A stretch of DNA of 64,000 nucleotides from Absidia repens (Eukaryota; Mucoromycota; Mucoromycetes; Mucorales; Cunninghamellaceae): the NCBI GenBank assembly GCA_002105175.1, contig MCGE01000005.1, forward strand, positions 62,001-126,000, written 5' to 3'. The position numbers and the translations under genes were made by a program. Every line of letters begins with the position of its first letter. Position 1 is the stretch's first letter. This document shows positions 34,401 to 45,989 of this stretch, one piece after another. The notes below the pieces were generated by a model, which was given only the letters and a program-made list of their open reading frames with translations, was not told the DNA's origin and searched no databases.

Positions 34401-37398
34401 TAAATAGAGGCAGGTAGCCCATTGCCAATATTTTATCCGAGGATGATGTATTGCCTTCAACCGTCATTCTCGCCCATGCTTGTGCCGAAGTTGAGCCACC
34501 ATTACCGGAAGGACTGCCATTCATAGATCCTGCACCGCCACCATGTCGACTACGATGTTTGACCACCAAAAACACATGCGACCTCTGCCAAACACTGACG
34601 TCCGCAATCTTGACCTTGACCATTTCATTCCAAGTAGGCTTCATTTCATGATAATATATTGCACTTTCCCAAGTTGATGTCCTTGAAGTTCCTGATCCAA
34701 CTGACACTGCCATTTCCACCACATCACCAGTATAATTGTCCCGTACACAGATAATGACTTGAATATTTCTAGTTCTTCCAAACTGAGCAAAATCGCCGGA
34801 GTTCAATGTCATGTATAGTTCGTTCCTTTCATCATCAGGGAAAACGACATCGGGGAATCCAATTCGTGCCGTCAATGGAATATCTTGTAGCATGGCCGCA
34901 TTCACTTTCAGTACTTCATCCCGTTCACCATAAAACATGCGCAAATAAACACAAATCATTTCCGCCCGTGGGTTTTGAGCTAATTCCTTGGTGTTGTCCT
35001 TGATAATATCTTCATGTAGATGTGCAAACGTTGATTCAGATGAAGGTGTATAAATCCGCATGTCGTGTTCAGAATGTACAATCTGATAATGACCAGTTGA
35101 ATTGCCTGACCCATTGCCACCACTTGCTGCTGCAGTTGATCCAGTAACAGATGATGTTGCTGATAATAAATTGGAAGTATTCCCATTGGTAGTTGATCCG
35201 TGAGAAGTTGGAGATAATAAACCGCCCATGTTTGTGGTTGTTGGTGAAAGCTGAGGAGCAGTTGATAACGTCGGGGACCGCATCAAATCCACATCAGTAT
35301 ATAAGGTTCCTGAGCGTTGACCAGTCGGGGTTCCTCCATTTTTTGATCCACTGCCTTTCCTTGCATGAGTTGCTGCACTAAGTGAATCTACTTGTTCCAA
35401 AAGTTGACCGATATTCAAAACCGCACATCCAAATGGTCTACGGAAAAGGCTGGTGTGATCAGTCGAAGGCGTAGAAGTCGCTTCATTTGGATTGGATGAC
35501 TTTTGCTGGTGGGAGTTGCTTTGTTGATGATATCGTTTGCTGTTGTCGAAGTAACCACCACCACCTATAGAAAAATAATAAGAATAATTAGTTGACTGAA
35601 TAATTTGAAGTTTGATAAAATATTATTTACCTGTAGTGCCATGCTGAGATTGTGTTTGCCCACTAAAGAGAGATGAAGCATGGCTACCCAGCGATCCAAG
35701 ATGATCTTTTTCCTTGTCGATAAACTTCATACCACCCAATCGGAAGATGTGACATACCAAATAGATATATTCGTTCAGATCTTGACTTGCCAGGTCCACA
35801 AACAGAGATTGAAGTTTCCCGATCTGTCGTTCATCCTTGGGCATACCATTGTAATTGAGATGAACCGCAAATTGTTCCGTCACAAATTTCGCCTGACTGC
35901 TGGAATACAAGGAAAACCGAAGTTCAGTCCATTCGCCTGGTTGACATATATGAGCCACACATGCTTTGAGGTCAAAAAATAAGTGATGGAATTCGCCCCC
36001 TTTGTAACGGTCAAATGTTTTCTTCCGTCGTGTCTGTTGTTGTTGTTGTTGTTGTTGTTGGTCACGCAAAGAAGAAATGGCTGGCGAGTCCTCCATTTGT
36101 GTTCCATGTTGCTGGTTGATAGGATGCGTTGATTCATTTGAAACCTTTACAGAGCCATCATTGGACAAGAAAGGTTGAGGAAAGAGAGCTGTAATAGGGA
36201 CTTGTTCAGAGATGGTGTATTTCCAATGCATATAATATAAAGTCGCCGCAGAAGTACTATTGGTGTCCAAGATAAATCCACGTTCAGGGTGTCGAATGAT
36301 CATTTCCCGATGTTGTGATATATTCATAGTCACCATTCGTTGAATAATTTCTTTCCGGAGTCGAGACAGTTCTTCCCTTGACAGCGCCTGATCCAACAAT
36401 TGGCGCCTAGCCTGGAATAAATAATTGATGTGATCCCGGACGGCATTGAAGGCAGCATACCGACTTTCTTGTAAGTAGATGTAAAGCAGACAATTCCATT
36501 CACTGACACAAGAAGCAATTTCGTCCACAAGAGGTTCATCTAATCCAGTCACAGTTGATTGATCGAATCGCACCATAGGCAATGAAGGTGGAGTTGGTCG
36601 TTTTGATTGTTGTTGCTGATCATGGTCACCTTCGGTTGTCGATCTACTTCGAATTCCACGATGATGTTGAAGTTGAAGGTCTGTATTGTTGTCAAAATCA
36701 ATACTACTGGTGGGGCGCGAGTAACCAGTAGCAGAAGAAGTACTAGTAGAGACTGTCGGCGGAATGGACATGGGAGCCAGCATTGGAAGAAGGTGACCAC
36801 CAGTATCATGAGTAACAAGTTGTGATCCAGAAGGGGACCTCGACATTGAATCCGATAAGGTGGTGTTGCATGCGATATTGTTGCCACTATAGGTAGAAGG
36901 ACTGGGGGAGAGGGGTAGTGCTTCAAAACCACTATCACTACCGTCAAGCATCGCCGTTGTTGTTGCTGAAGCCAGGAGAAAGCCATTCTCAGCAGGATCC
37001 ATATCCACATATTCCTTGATTTGGACATGGGATCTCGGAAAGATACCATTTGGTGCCCTGTTTGGTTTGCGACCTTCTTCCAAAGAGCTAAGCACATAGC
37101 CACGAAGCCAAGCCCCCTGTTGTTCAAAGATATATAGTTCGTCACCTACTTCCAAAGGAGCCAAATACGCATAATCGCTAGTACCTGTTGAGGAGACATC
37201 TGATGAAGCTGTTGAAAGGCGATTTGTATTCAATAGTGAGGAATCAGTAGTTGGAGATTGCAAGTTGGAATAAACAGTAATAGGGCGAGAATGCGACGAA
37301 GAAGTTGAAGAGTAATGTTGGGTATTTGCAGGTGTAAATGGAGCAATTGCTATACCGTGAGCGATTTTTGATAATGGCGCCCACTTGCTTGTGGTCAT
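28479..37398 (-). CDS. DOCK-family guanine nucleotide exchange factor (SH3, DHR-1, DHR-2)
   Basis: Exons on the minus strand: 37398-35631, 35564-29389, 29313-29229, 29152-28479; 8703 nt, 2900 aa. DOCK proteins activate Rac/Cdc42-type GTPases through their DHR-2 domain and bind phosphoinositides through a C2-like DHR-1. Visible domains: an interrupted N-terminal SH3 (GIAIAPFTP near residue 14, then LEVGDELYIFEQQGAWLRGY and GIFPRSHVQI); a helical segment; RRPFGCAVLNIG across the first junction; DHR-1 at about 795-990 (ICVYLRMFYGERDEVLKVNA, VIICVRDNYTGDV); an armadillo-like middle with acidic and Ser/Asn inserts; and DHR-2 at about 2235-2690 (AALTLRFHADLVQW, KERYYSEYFRVGFYGRGFP, TFPGIALRSKILSIELQEIS). 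A disordered Ser/Thr-rich tail of about 200 residues ends TSSSGTSFK. Length is near the upper end for the family. Exon 2 is 6176 nt long in a gene neighbourhood of short exons. Confidence 0.95.
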
Positions 37399-38849
37399 TG
37401 TTGTTGTTTATATAAACGTGACAAATAAATCAACAAACAATATAAAGGTACAGTATAATATGTTTATCGAAGGACTAAAGGAAAGGATTGGGATAAATGA
37501 AGACGATGGAGGAAGTACAATGTAAAATATAAAAATATATAAGAAAAAAAGGAATGAAAATAAAATAAAAAGGGTGGAAGCGAAAAAAACGTTTTTCAGT
37601 TACACAACGAAATTTACCCTGTGATGATAACTCCGATTGGCGGTACCTTCATAAAAGTAAGGATGATCATTCTTTATTTCAATGATAAACAATAAGATCT
37701 GATCTGATGATGGCTATAATTAACTACCAGGAATTTTACCTTGTAATTATGGCCCATCAGAGGGGATTGTACGAGTACTAGGTTGTTTTTTTCTTCGACC
37801 AATGGAGGATTGGTTTGAGCAATACAGTACTAATTGATTTGTAAACCACCTTGATTTGACATTGAGATGGTGAAACCAAATCCATATAAACACACTAAGA
37901 GTTTTGCATGTTCCATAAAAGTATCTTAAACACCTTATTTCCATATATCAGAAAAACATAAAATAATAATAGCCATACCCAGTAAGTCTATCCATCGTCA
38001 ATTACACGTCACAATATAATCAATGCCTTGTAGATCGGATATATCGAAAAGCAATTATCATCATGGCTCCAACACTACCGACATGAGCACACTTTAGCAA
38101 TATACAATGTTTTTTTTTTTTTTTTGTTTCATCACTCTGTCGTTCGTTCGTCGCTTTTAACAGGACTCTATTGACACAGTATTTGCTTTCACCACCTTCT
38201 CCAGTGCAGATGCCAAGCTTTCGATAATTGATATTACTGTGTTGTCAATACACAATGTCCGAACCTAGTTAAATCTTAAAATTTCCCTTGGGCCAAAATA
38301 TATCTGCTGATGGTAGACATTCGTGTCCCAAGCTACTCCAATCCATGTATCTGACGCTAGTCGTCAAATACCTAATTCGTTTTTTATATTACTACACTTC
38401 AACTGGTGCCCTGTTTAGACCTGCCATAATAATACACATGACCCAGCAACATCCCATTTCAAAACCATACCAAAAACAATGATTAAATATTTCTGTAAAT
38501 TGTATTTTTTATTATAATCGCAAGTCTACTATGATAAACTATGTAAAAGGGAAAGGGAGGGCATGATAGAGATTGGAGAATGGAATACATATGACGTGTG
38601 CGAGTGTAAAAAGACTATATTTAAAAGGGGAAAGACATAGACTAATCATTCTAAGTGACCATTCCATAGAAGTAACGTCAATAAATATACAGGTAATAAA
38701 AATAAAGATGCATATAAAATAAAAGAGAGTTAGGTGAGCAAAGACGTCTTCGCTGATTCTATTCGTATTGAGTCAAAACTTACCTAGAGAAATTCCTTCT
38801 TCAGGGAGATGAACTTTTGGTAGTGAGACCCTGAGTACTTTAAGGTGTA
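37399..38849. other. Spacer upstream of the DOCK gene
   Basis: The first 250 bases are the likely promoter and leader of the DOCK gene (AT-rich, pyrimidine/purine runs). The rest shows a poly(T) run at 38110-38124 and no supported gene. Confidence 0.4.
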
Positions 38850-39056
38850 TCAATGGTGCTTATTGTCCTTGAGGAAAAAGTGTTCATAGGTACAGTAGGC
38901 AGCAAAGGCAACGGTGGCATAACCCAAGCCGGGGAAGAGTGTTCTGAAGTTGCTAGCCTTGGAGAAAATTTTGTGCGATCTCCAAGCCTCTCTGTTCTTC
39001 CAGGGATCGTTATAAATAGGTCGACGAGCTTGAGCTTCAGTATGGCTTCGCAACAT
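38850..39056 (-). CDS. Mitochondrial complex I subunit NDUFB3/B12-like
   Basis: Intronless 68-aa protein. The family core is clear: NDPWKNREAWRSHKIFSK (the DPW-x-REAWR block), then RTLFPGLGYATVAFAAYCTY, a single inner-membrane helix, and a short charged C-terminus ending KDNKHH. This is the small accessory membrane-arm subunit known as NDUFB3/B12 in animals. It has no cleavable presequence, as usual for this subunit. The start is the first ATG upstream of the DPW block; no upstream acceptor site suggests an extra exon. Confidence 0.87.
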   Translation of the reverse strand: MLRSHTEAQARRPIYNDPWKNREAWRSHKIFSKASNFRTLFPGLGYATVAFAAYCTYEHFFLKDNKHH

Positions 39057-39499
39057 GGTATAAAGGGTGTAAAATAATGTAAGGGAAAATTGAGTGATGA
39101 GAAGGGGGGTAGAGGGAGAAAAACAAACAACTCATCTCCCAGCCCTACCTTTTTTTTATCCAATAATGGAACTCCGCTTAGCTACCGATGGCCAAAAGCA
39201 GCACAACTGGATAATATAATTAGTTACAGTCTATTAACTTCTAAATTGAGGCGAAAGTAAAATCGGGGATCTGCAAGAAATAATTCTGTCTACGTCTTGA
39301 TATTATGTACATCGTCCCCAAAAATCCAGCAAGTGTCATAAATAATGGAGACAAGAGCTCAACCAAAAAGGTATTTTCTTATAAATGTAATGTGGTTGTC
39401 CGGCACAAAATACAATCAGAGCCTCTTTAATTCGTCTTCACACAAAGTCCTTGCGATTTGTTTGTTTTTCTTAAAAAATAAAAACAAATTATCTCGCAG

Positions 39500-39640
39500 C
39501 ATATCGTTTTGTCAAGAAGCACAATGATAGAAAATACGACGTCCTTTTCTTGGCTGACCGTACCATGGATTTGGTGTACGATCAATTTCCAGCCTATGTG
39601 ATGGATGCTTGCACCGAAGATAAATTGTTCATACCTTTTT
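39500..39640 (+). pseudogene. Possible gene fragment, unidentified
   Basis: After a plausible acceptor (CTCGCAG, ending 39499) a protein-like stretch reads YRFVKKHNDRKYDVLFLADR and continues MDLVYDQFPAYVMDACTED. It then fades into hydrophobic AT-rich sequence. It looks like one exon of a globular, perhaps Rossmann-like, protein whose remaining exons I cannot find, so it is probably a remnant. I cannot name it. Confidence 0.3.
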
Positions 39641-39859
39641 ATTCAGTCACCTTTTTTATTCATTATACCGTATTTCCTGCATTCTCTTATTATATCATTT
39701 TGTTATTTCATCTTCACGTATCTAGATTTTATTCACTACCCGATATCCACTATTCTCGGCGTTGGAATAAGTTTTCCTCACCGACTTGTTTGTATTCTAA
39801 AGCGTACACGCTCATGGGGAATTAAATACATGGAAATATAAAATAAAAATGGGATGCCG

Positions 39860-39920
39860 TAGGGATCCACGATAACAGTATTAACGGGATTGCGAAATCG
39901 CATCGTTAATATGGGTAATA
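39860..39920. other. Hairpin-forming inverted repeat
   Basis: ATTAACG (39880-39886) is repeated in inverted form as CGTTAAT (39904-39910), with an inner TGCGAAATCGCA palindrome between. This could form a cruciform. No function is assigned. Confidence 0.35.
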
Positions 39921-40084
39921 TCATTATTTTATATGTGTGACTATAATATATTTAACAATACAGTTGCCATCTGGTGCCTTCTTTTGCGTTTTTTTTTGTT
40001 TTTCTTTCATCGAAATAAAAAAAGATTATAGAAAAACAACCAGGGTAATTGTCTGAACTACAGCAGCGAAAATCACAGAGAAAC

Positions 40085-40460
40085 AGTTCAAAACCCGCCC
40101 ACGTGGATCTTTATTTTATTTTTCCGCTCGCCATCTTTCTTTTTTTTTTCTTTTTCTTCCTTTCTCTTTTTCTTCACCATTCAACTTCTTTGAGGTCATG
40201 GTGATGTTAGATTAGTGTCAGGATTAGTTTAGAAGGGTTTTCAGATCAGGGATACAACATGCATGGGGAAACCCTTTCATTTTGGTTCCAGGATTTAGAA
40301 CCACCATTAGCTGGGCTTTTTAGAGCGTCCATTAGCTTAGCTTAGTTATATTTTGTCTAAGTTTGAATGTATATATTTAAATAAAATGTGTCTCTTTTTA
40401 CACGCTTCAATGGAAAATGTCTCAATAGCCTCTCTCATATACTGTGCATAGATTCCTTTT
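40085..40460 (+). repeat. Dispersed repeat family R1, copy 7 (near complete)
   Basis: One of the most complete forward copies. The head is GTTCAAAACCCGCCCACGTG at 40087; a pyrimidine tract follows. Next come GATTAGTGTCAGGATTAG, GAAGGGTTTTCAGATCAGGG, TGCATGGGGAAACCCTTTCA and AATAAAATGTGTCTC. The tail is CACGCTTCAATGGAAAATG to about CATAGATTCC. Confidence 0.85.
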
Positions 40461-40776
40461 GCCATTCGTCTTCATAGCGAGGAGAATGCTTCATTAATTT
40501 ATTTTTCTCAACAGGGATTCTCTTATTCACCTTGTTTAAAAACCAGAGTGCTTTTCATGTTATTTTTTTTTTCTAAAAACAATGAGCACATAAAATATGA
40601 TGGTCATGAAGCAAGTTCTGCCAGTCAGGCTATTAGAAGGTATCTGATTTAGTTGGCGGGCGGGGAACGACTTTTTTTTTTCCTTAGAAACTCCGTAGAT
40701 GCAACCGATTAAGGTCATTCAAAAACCATAATAATCACAAATATATTATGTATACTAATCCACTGATTAGATAGAT

Positions 40777-40820
40777 GTTGATTGCCATCCCATTGCGATC
40801 CCCTTCTCGGATGTTAAGTC
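40777..40820 (+). repeat. 5S rRNA-like fragment
   Basis: TTGATTGCCATCCCATTG followed by CGATCCCC-TTCTCGGATGTTAAG resembles the first 55 nt of fungal 5S rRNA (GCCATACCA..., GATC...CTCGGAAGTTAAG), with internal deletions. The downstream half of 5S rRNA is absent, so at best this is a relic. Confidence 0.3.
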
Positions 40821-41752
40821 ATTCTCCCAAAATGTGTCAAACTCAAAATTTAATTTACTTAAATTCTGATTGGCCTAATGGTTATGCGGAAGGACAGCCA
40901 TTAGTTCTGATATCATACTGTATAGATCACTAAATAGGTGGCATATACCAACTTCCATGTTTCATGTTTTGTCCCGGTGCAACCCACTTCCTCTATAATC
41001 GAAATCGTCATATCGACTATCATAATTATGGAATTAAGATAAAAATTTCGGCGGTGGGGCGGCTGTAAAATTGTTTTTATCACTTTACGAGATTGACCAT
41101 ATTTGACAAGGGCCATGGGAACAAAAAGACGCAAAGCATTGGAAATATTTTTTGGTTTGGTAAGAAGTTTAGTGAGAACGTTTTTTCTTTTATATGGCAT
41201 CATAGTATAATTCCAGTAACTTCTTTTACTTAAAAGGTTAAAAAAAATGACGAAGCAATGCATGAACACTTAACAATGATTTTCTTTTAAAAACAACAAC
41301 AACCTTGAGACTCTAGGAATCTATACTAAAGGCACTTCTTAGGCTCAAAGAATTAATTATACATACGAAAAACAAAACAAAACGAAAAACCCACAGAGCG
41401 ACAAAGAGTAATCTAACAGTGATGTAAGACAGGAAGACTTTGTCATTGATACTTTTAAACAGTTACCACTTTTTCTTTTATTGTAATTTTATAGAATGGT
41501 GACTTTATTTTATGTAACTAACACGTATTTTTAGATATTCATTTTTATTCGTTGATTTATACATAAGAATATCAAACTAACCATTGTGTTATGCTATAGC
41601 TGTGGCATGATTCACATTATGATGATACCATATTTGCTCTTTTTTTTTATGACCAACTACTTCAAGAAATAAAAAGATATAAAAATGAACTATCACCATT
41701 TGATATCCCTATTTCTTCCTTTCCTTGTATTTCTTCTTTAAATATACAGGAT
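40821..41752. other. Spacer upstream of the small secreted protein gene
   Basis: A 118-codon frame on the minus strand (40913-41269) exists but its composition is not convincing. The last 80 bases contain AGATATAAAAATG, a possible TATA element for the gene at 41753. Confidence 0.35.
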
Positions 41753-42022
41753 ATGAATCCTTTTTTAATGATCACCTTGATTTATGCAGCCAACTTGGTT
41801 TTCTGCGCACCTTTTATCGATAATGAAAGCGATAAGTTTTCATTGTCATCCATTGATGATGATAAATCAAAGCAAGATGGTACCGACATCCGTGTATACC
41901 ATAAACTTGACAGTATTGCTCACCTAGTTGATGCGGTGTTGAGAGAAAAGAACGGAATGGAAACCGGCAATAGTGGTAATAGTAATGGTGATGATGGAAG
42001 TCACAAGCCCCCTTCCAAATGA
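41753..42022 (+). CDS. Small secreted protein, unknown function
   Basis: 89-aa intronless frame. An N-terminal hydrophobic signal peptide (LMITLIYAANLVFCA, predicted cleavage after FCA) is followed by a hydrophilic, acidic mature part (DNESDKFSL, SIDDDKSKQD), a short helical stretch KLDSIAHLVDAVLREKNGM, and a Gly/Ser/Asn tail ending HKPPSK. No cysteines are in the mature chain. A TATA-like ATATAAAAAT lies about 75 bp upstream. I do not recognise a family; size and signal peptide fit fungal small secreted proteins. It could be a chance frame, but the signal-plus-mature design argues for a gene. Confidence 0.6.
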   Translation: MNPFLMITLIYAANLVFCAPFIDNESDKFSLSSIDDDKSKQDGTDIRVYHKLDSIAHLVDAVLREKNGMETGNSGNSNGDDGSHKPPSK

Positions 42023-42098
42023 GTTTTTATGTCAAATATGGGCTATTCATTATATTGTTTCATTGGTGAAGGGAGCCCTATAATTATGGATCATCACC

Positions 42099-42129
<31 letters not shown>

Positions 42130-43074
42130 GACAAACCATATCATATTAACCACAATGCTTTAATCCCATAACACGAGAATAAAGAAATGCGAATACCAAG
42201 TCTATGATCTACTATATAATATGGCATGATCTTATGAAATCAGTAGCAAATTCTATTTTGATAGATTTGTGATATTACTAATAAAACCATCATGATTATA
42301 ATATCAATATAAGGTATGGGGTGAAACAAAGAAATGGTGGAGGTAGGAGATTGTTATTTGATCGAGGCAACTATAAATGGAATCATACTTGCTACATTTT
42401 TTTAAGGAATCTAATAAAAATAAAATAAAATGCTGGCAATTACCACTATTAAGTGTCCGAGGAAACCAAACGACCCCTGACCATTGCTATATTATTTTCA
42501 AATCCCGCATATTACAGTGATTAATGTAGTGATTTCTCGGTTGGATTAATGTATTACCAAGATATTTCTTTAAAAAGACACTACAATGCATAAATGACAT
42601 TAGTTACGTGGAATCATGAAGAAGAACCCGTGTGCCATGCTGTACTGTACTGTATACTTTAATTTCTTTTTCTCAACTAAGAAAATGGCAGTTTTGTGTA
42701 GTGAGAAGCTGCGGTGATTTAAATTGAACAGTAATGACAGACAGATGATCCCTCGGTGAAGCGGCACTAACAGAGGAAATTTAAGAATCTTGTGGATGCC
42801 ATGAGTTTTTTTTTTTTTTTTTTTTTTTTTGAACATGATCGAGGTACCACCAGAACGTCGAAATAAATGACAACAATAATTACCGTTCAATGAATTGAAC
42901 TCAATCTTGAAAGACGTTGATGGTGTGTAACGTGATAAGTCAATCACATTGCTTATATGTAACACTCCAGCATAATAAGATCATTGACTGAAAATTAATA
43001 TAAAAAGCGACAACATTTCAGTGATTTACTCTAAAAAATATTCATACTATTAAAACATACAAAAGTATATCCTG
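42023..43074. other. Spacer with poly(A) and poly(T) runs
   Basis: Homopolymer runs at about 42105-42129 (A) and 42807-42831 (T). The last 90 bases hold a TATA-like ATTAATATAAAAAGCG at about 42994, a likely promoter for the CAP gene. No other gene is supported. Confidence 0.4.
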
Positions 43075-43633
43075 ATGATGTTTCAACAAATTTGTCTTCT
43101 TATCGTGGCTGTCTTCATGGTGGTTCAATCAACTTACGCCTTGCCTCAAAATGATATCAATACTATTCTTCAAAAACATAATCAATATCGTGCAAAGCAT
43201 GGAGCTCCAGCATTGAAATGGGACAAAAACATTGCGCAATTTGCTCAAAGATGGTCCACTGGATGTGCATTTCAACATAGCGGGGTAATATTACAATCTC
43301 TTAAAATGAATGATGGATATGAAGCTAACCTTGACTTTTTTTATTTTCTTGAAAAAGAACCCATCTTATGGAGAAAATATTGCCATGGGGTACGATTCAT
43401 GGGATAAAGTGGTATCAGCCTGGTATGATGAAGTCGACTTGTATGATTACAACAATCCTGGTTTTGCTGGCTCCACTGGCCATTTCACTCAAGTAGTCTG
43501 GGTAGGTACTAGCAAAATTGGATGTGGATTTACTGAATGTGGTGGCCGCAAGATTTATTCTTGCAATTACAAGAAACCTGGAAACTACATGGGCCAATTT
43601 CCTGAAAATGTTCTTCCACCAAAGTCCAACTAG
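43075..43633 (+). CDS. Secreted CAP/PR-1 domain protein
   Basis: Exons 43075-43284 and 43358-43633 give 486 nt and 161 aa. The signal peptide (QICLLIVAVFMVVQSTYA) is followed by a compact CAP domain that starts almost at once: ILQKHNQYRAKHGAPALKWD, then AQRWSTGCAFQHSG joined to NPSYGENIAMG across the intron. The hallmark HFTQVVWVGTSKIGCGF (CAP1-type motif) and YSCNYKKPGNYMGQF (CAP2-type) follow. The metal-site residues of CAP proteins, two His and two Glu, are present in H(SG), E(NI), E/D and H(FT). Such proteins (yeast Pry, plant PR-1) bind sterols and fatty acids outside the cell. An AATAAA is at about 43718. Confidence 0.94.
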
Positions 43634-43929
43634 ATTGATCCAAATGATTTTCCTTCTGCACCCCCCCCCTCCCACTCATTTTAGTATTTATCTTACAATG
43701 CCTTTTTTTTACGGAAATAAACGCTCTTGAAGCTCAATAGAATCATGGACTTACTATGTAAGAGAGTTTTTTTTTTTTTTTTTTTCGTTGTTGTTGAACT
43801 GAATGATTCTATGAGGGATGAATTAGACGATGTCGTACTTCAGTGGGTCTTTTTGTATCTTTGTTTTAAAATACTTTAGCAGTCTGTCCCGCAGTGCCTG
43901 TGTTTTCGGATGGCAGAAATATTCACATC

Positions 43930-44262
43930 CCGCCACACCTGATTTTGTATTTTTTTATTTTGCATTTCACTTTTCCTTTTTCTCTCTCTCTTTATAAAAT
44001 CCATTGAAGCCCCATTGGAACGATAGTGATCTTGGCTTAGTGTTAGACTTTGAATTAGGGGCATTTTGGAAAATGCAATATAAACATCATGGGGAAGCCC
44101 TTCCATTTTGATTTTGCAATGACATTTATAGATTACTGTTATGGAATCATATTAGCTTAGTTTTCCATTAGTTGTCACAGTTTTATCTTACAACTGAATA
44201 AAATATATCTTGTTTTTCTACCATCAATCTCTCTCATGTGTAGTTTTTATAGTTGAGTACAT
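43930..44262 (+). repeat. Dispersed repeat family R1, copy 8
   Basis: Forward copy: CACATCCCGCCACACCTG head, pyrimidine tract with CTCTCTCTC, CTTGGCTTAGTGTTAG, CATGGGGAAGCCC, TCCATTTTGATTTTG, TTAGCTTAGTTTTCC, and AATAAAATATATCTTG. It starts about 300 bp after the CAP gene. Confidence 0.8.
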
Positions 44263-44265
44263 GCT

Positions 44266-44724
44266 ATGTATAGAGAAAGGAAAGGTTGGATGTTAGATGA
44301 CTTCGTCCAGCCTTTAATTCAAATGAGAAGCTTTTTTATTTTAATGTATATGTGTGGGCTGGTCTTCAGCGCTATGAAGGGGAAGTCATACATTATCCAC
44401 AGGCGCTGGGTAACAGAAGTGGAACTAGAAACAGAAGAACCTGCTTCTATTGGTGTTGAAACAAAGGTATTACAGGGTTACCAGTTGTGGGGGGCGAGGC
44501 TTGACACTTTTCTTCGTTCTCCTTCAGTATTATTTGGAATGGTATGGTTGGCGTTTAAAAGAAAACTACATTGATGTGATACAGGAAAGGCGTGTAACTA
44601 TACCTACCTTCACGACGTTGAACGATTCAGTGACGCTCGTAAAAAGGGCGGGACACGCAAAGATACTATACTATAATTTGTCGTTAAGGTCAACTAAGAC
44701 CTTCGAAATGTCACTTAAAAGGTA
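44266..44724 (+). CDS. Doubtful two-exon ORF, unknown
   Basis: An ATG at 44266 opens a 67-codon frame with a hydrophobic stretch (SFFILMYMCGLVFSA). A GT at 44467 and an AG at 44528 would splice it to YYLEWYGWRLKENYIDVIQE and on to a stop near 44724, giving about 130 aa. I recognise no family. Its position directly behind an R1 copy suggests it could belong to repeat-associated DNA. Confidence 0.25.
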
Positions 44725-45657
44725 AACAGGAACAGAGTATAGTATTATTATTATTATTTGGAAACTAGTACTTATTCTCTTGTCACGTCTACTGATAGAT
44801 ATCATCAAAAACAGATGTAGATTGGCTTGGTTGGTAACGGGATTTGACACTGATTTCCAAATGGAGTCCGTTCCGTTTTAGTGTTGGGTGGCCAGTCAGT
44901 CATATGAACAATGGTACATTTTTAGTGTCACCTTAAAAAAATAATGATAAACATGATGGAATAGTGACAATATATTTTCTAGGGCTGCGATACATCAAAC
45001 CTATTTGATACCAAGGACCAAAGTACATAATCAAATGATCTCTCCACACTGTCAACTTGTCTTTTTAAATGAACATCTATCAATCAGTGACACCCTTAGA
45101 TTAGTATGTTATTTATATATTCATATCTTCCATCCTTCCCTCATCATTACCTTCACAATAAATGCCAACTTTTTCACCTTATCTTATTTTGGCGTGTTTG
45201 TTTCGTGAAGTGCGTTTTATGAATGCTGTCTTTCTAAAATGTAATCATCTGACTTTTTTGTACCTTTTTTTTTTTTTACTAAACAGGACACCCGATTTTT
45301 TTATTGAGTATAGGCGATCCGCCCACGGTACAGCTGTGATTGGCACATATCCTGAGTCTTGCGAATCTATTAACAAAACATGATAATTATACTGTCAGAT
45401 GTGATGTAATATAGATTACCAGAATTTGAAACTACATACTCACCACAACTGTCTGATCGATGACGAAGACGGAGATGACTGATACGACTCCAAAAAAAAA
45501 AAAAAGATAGAAAAAAAGAAGAATCCAGCCACCATCAAGATGTACACCTGTAAACTCCGCATTTGCGGTTTGCCGTTTCCCCACTCCATCAAAAAAAAAA
45601 AAAAAAAAAAAAAAACTAAGCCAGCTGTCTTATCTTGACTTTCCGATCAATTCTTGC

Positions 45658-45689
<32 letters not shown>

Positions 45690-45950
45690 GTCTCGTTCCA
45701 GTTGTCTGATTTTATGCTACTTCACACCATCAATCTTTTGTATTTATTTGATTTCAGTTTGTATTGATAAACTCACTTCACTTCACTGTCTTGATCGGAT
45801 GAGTGTTCCCTTGACCCTTTGAAAAACCTGGTATTGTATCACGCTGAAAGAGAGATGATGATATCACTCACTCCGCGCCAAGCTGAACAATTGTTCTACC
45901 ACAAAAAAAAAAAAGCTTAAAAAAAATCTTGTGTTTCGAAACACAGCTGT

Positions 45951-45989
<39 letters not shown>

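Noticed and set aside
35623..35631. Separate gene ending in the first long frame of the DOCK locus
   Set aside because: A GT-AG intron (35630-35565) joins both long frames in phase and restores the conserved RRPFGCAVLNIG segment, so it is one gene.
40913..41269. 118-codon frame on the minus strand
   Set aside because: No recognisable domain or signal peptide and AT-driven composition (Ile, Lys, Tyr, Asn).
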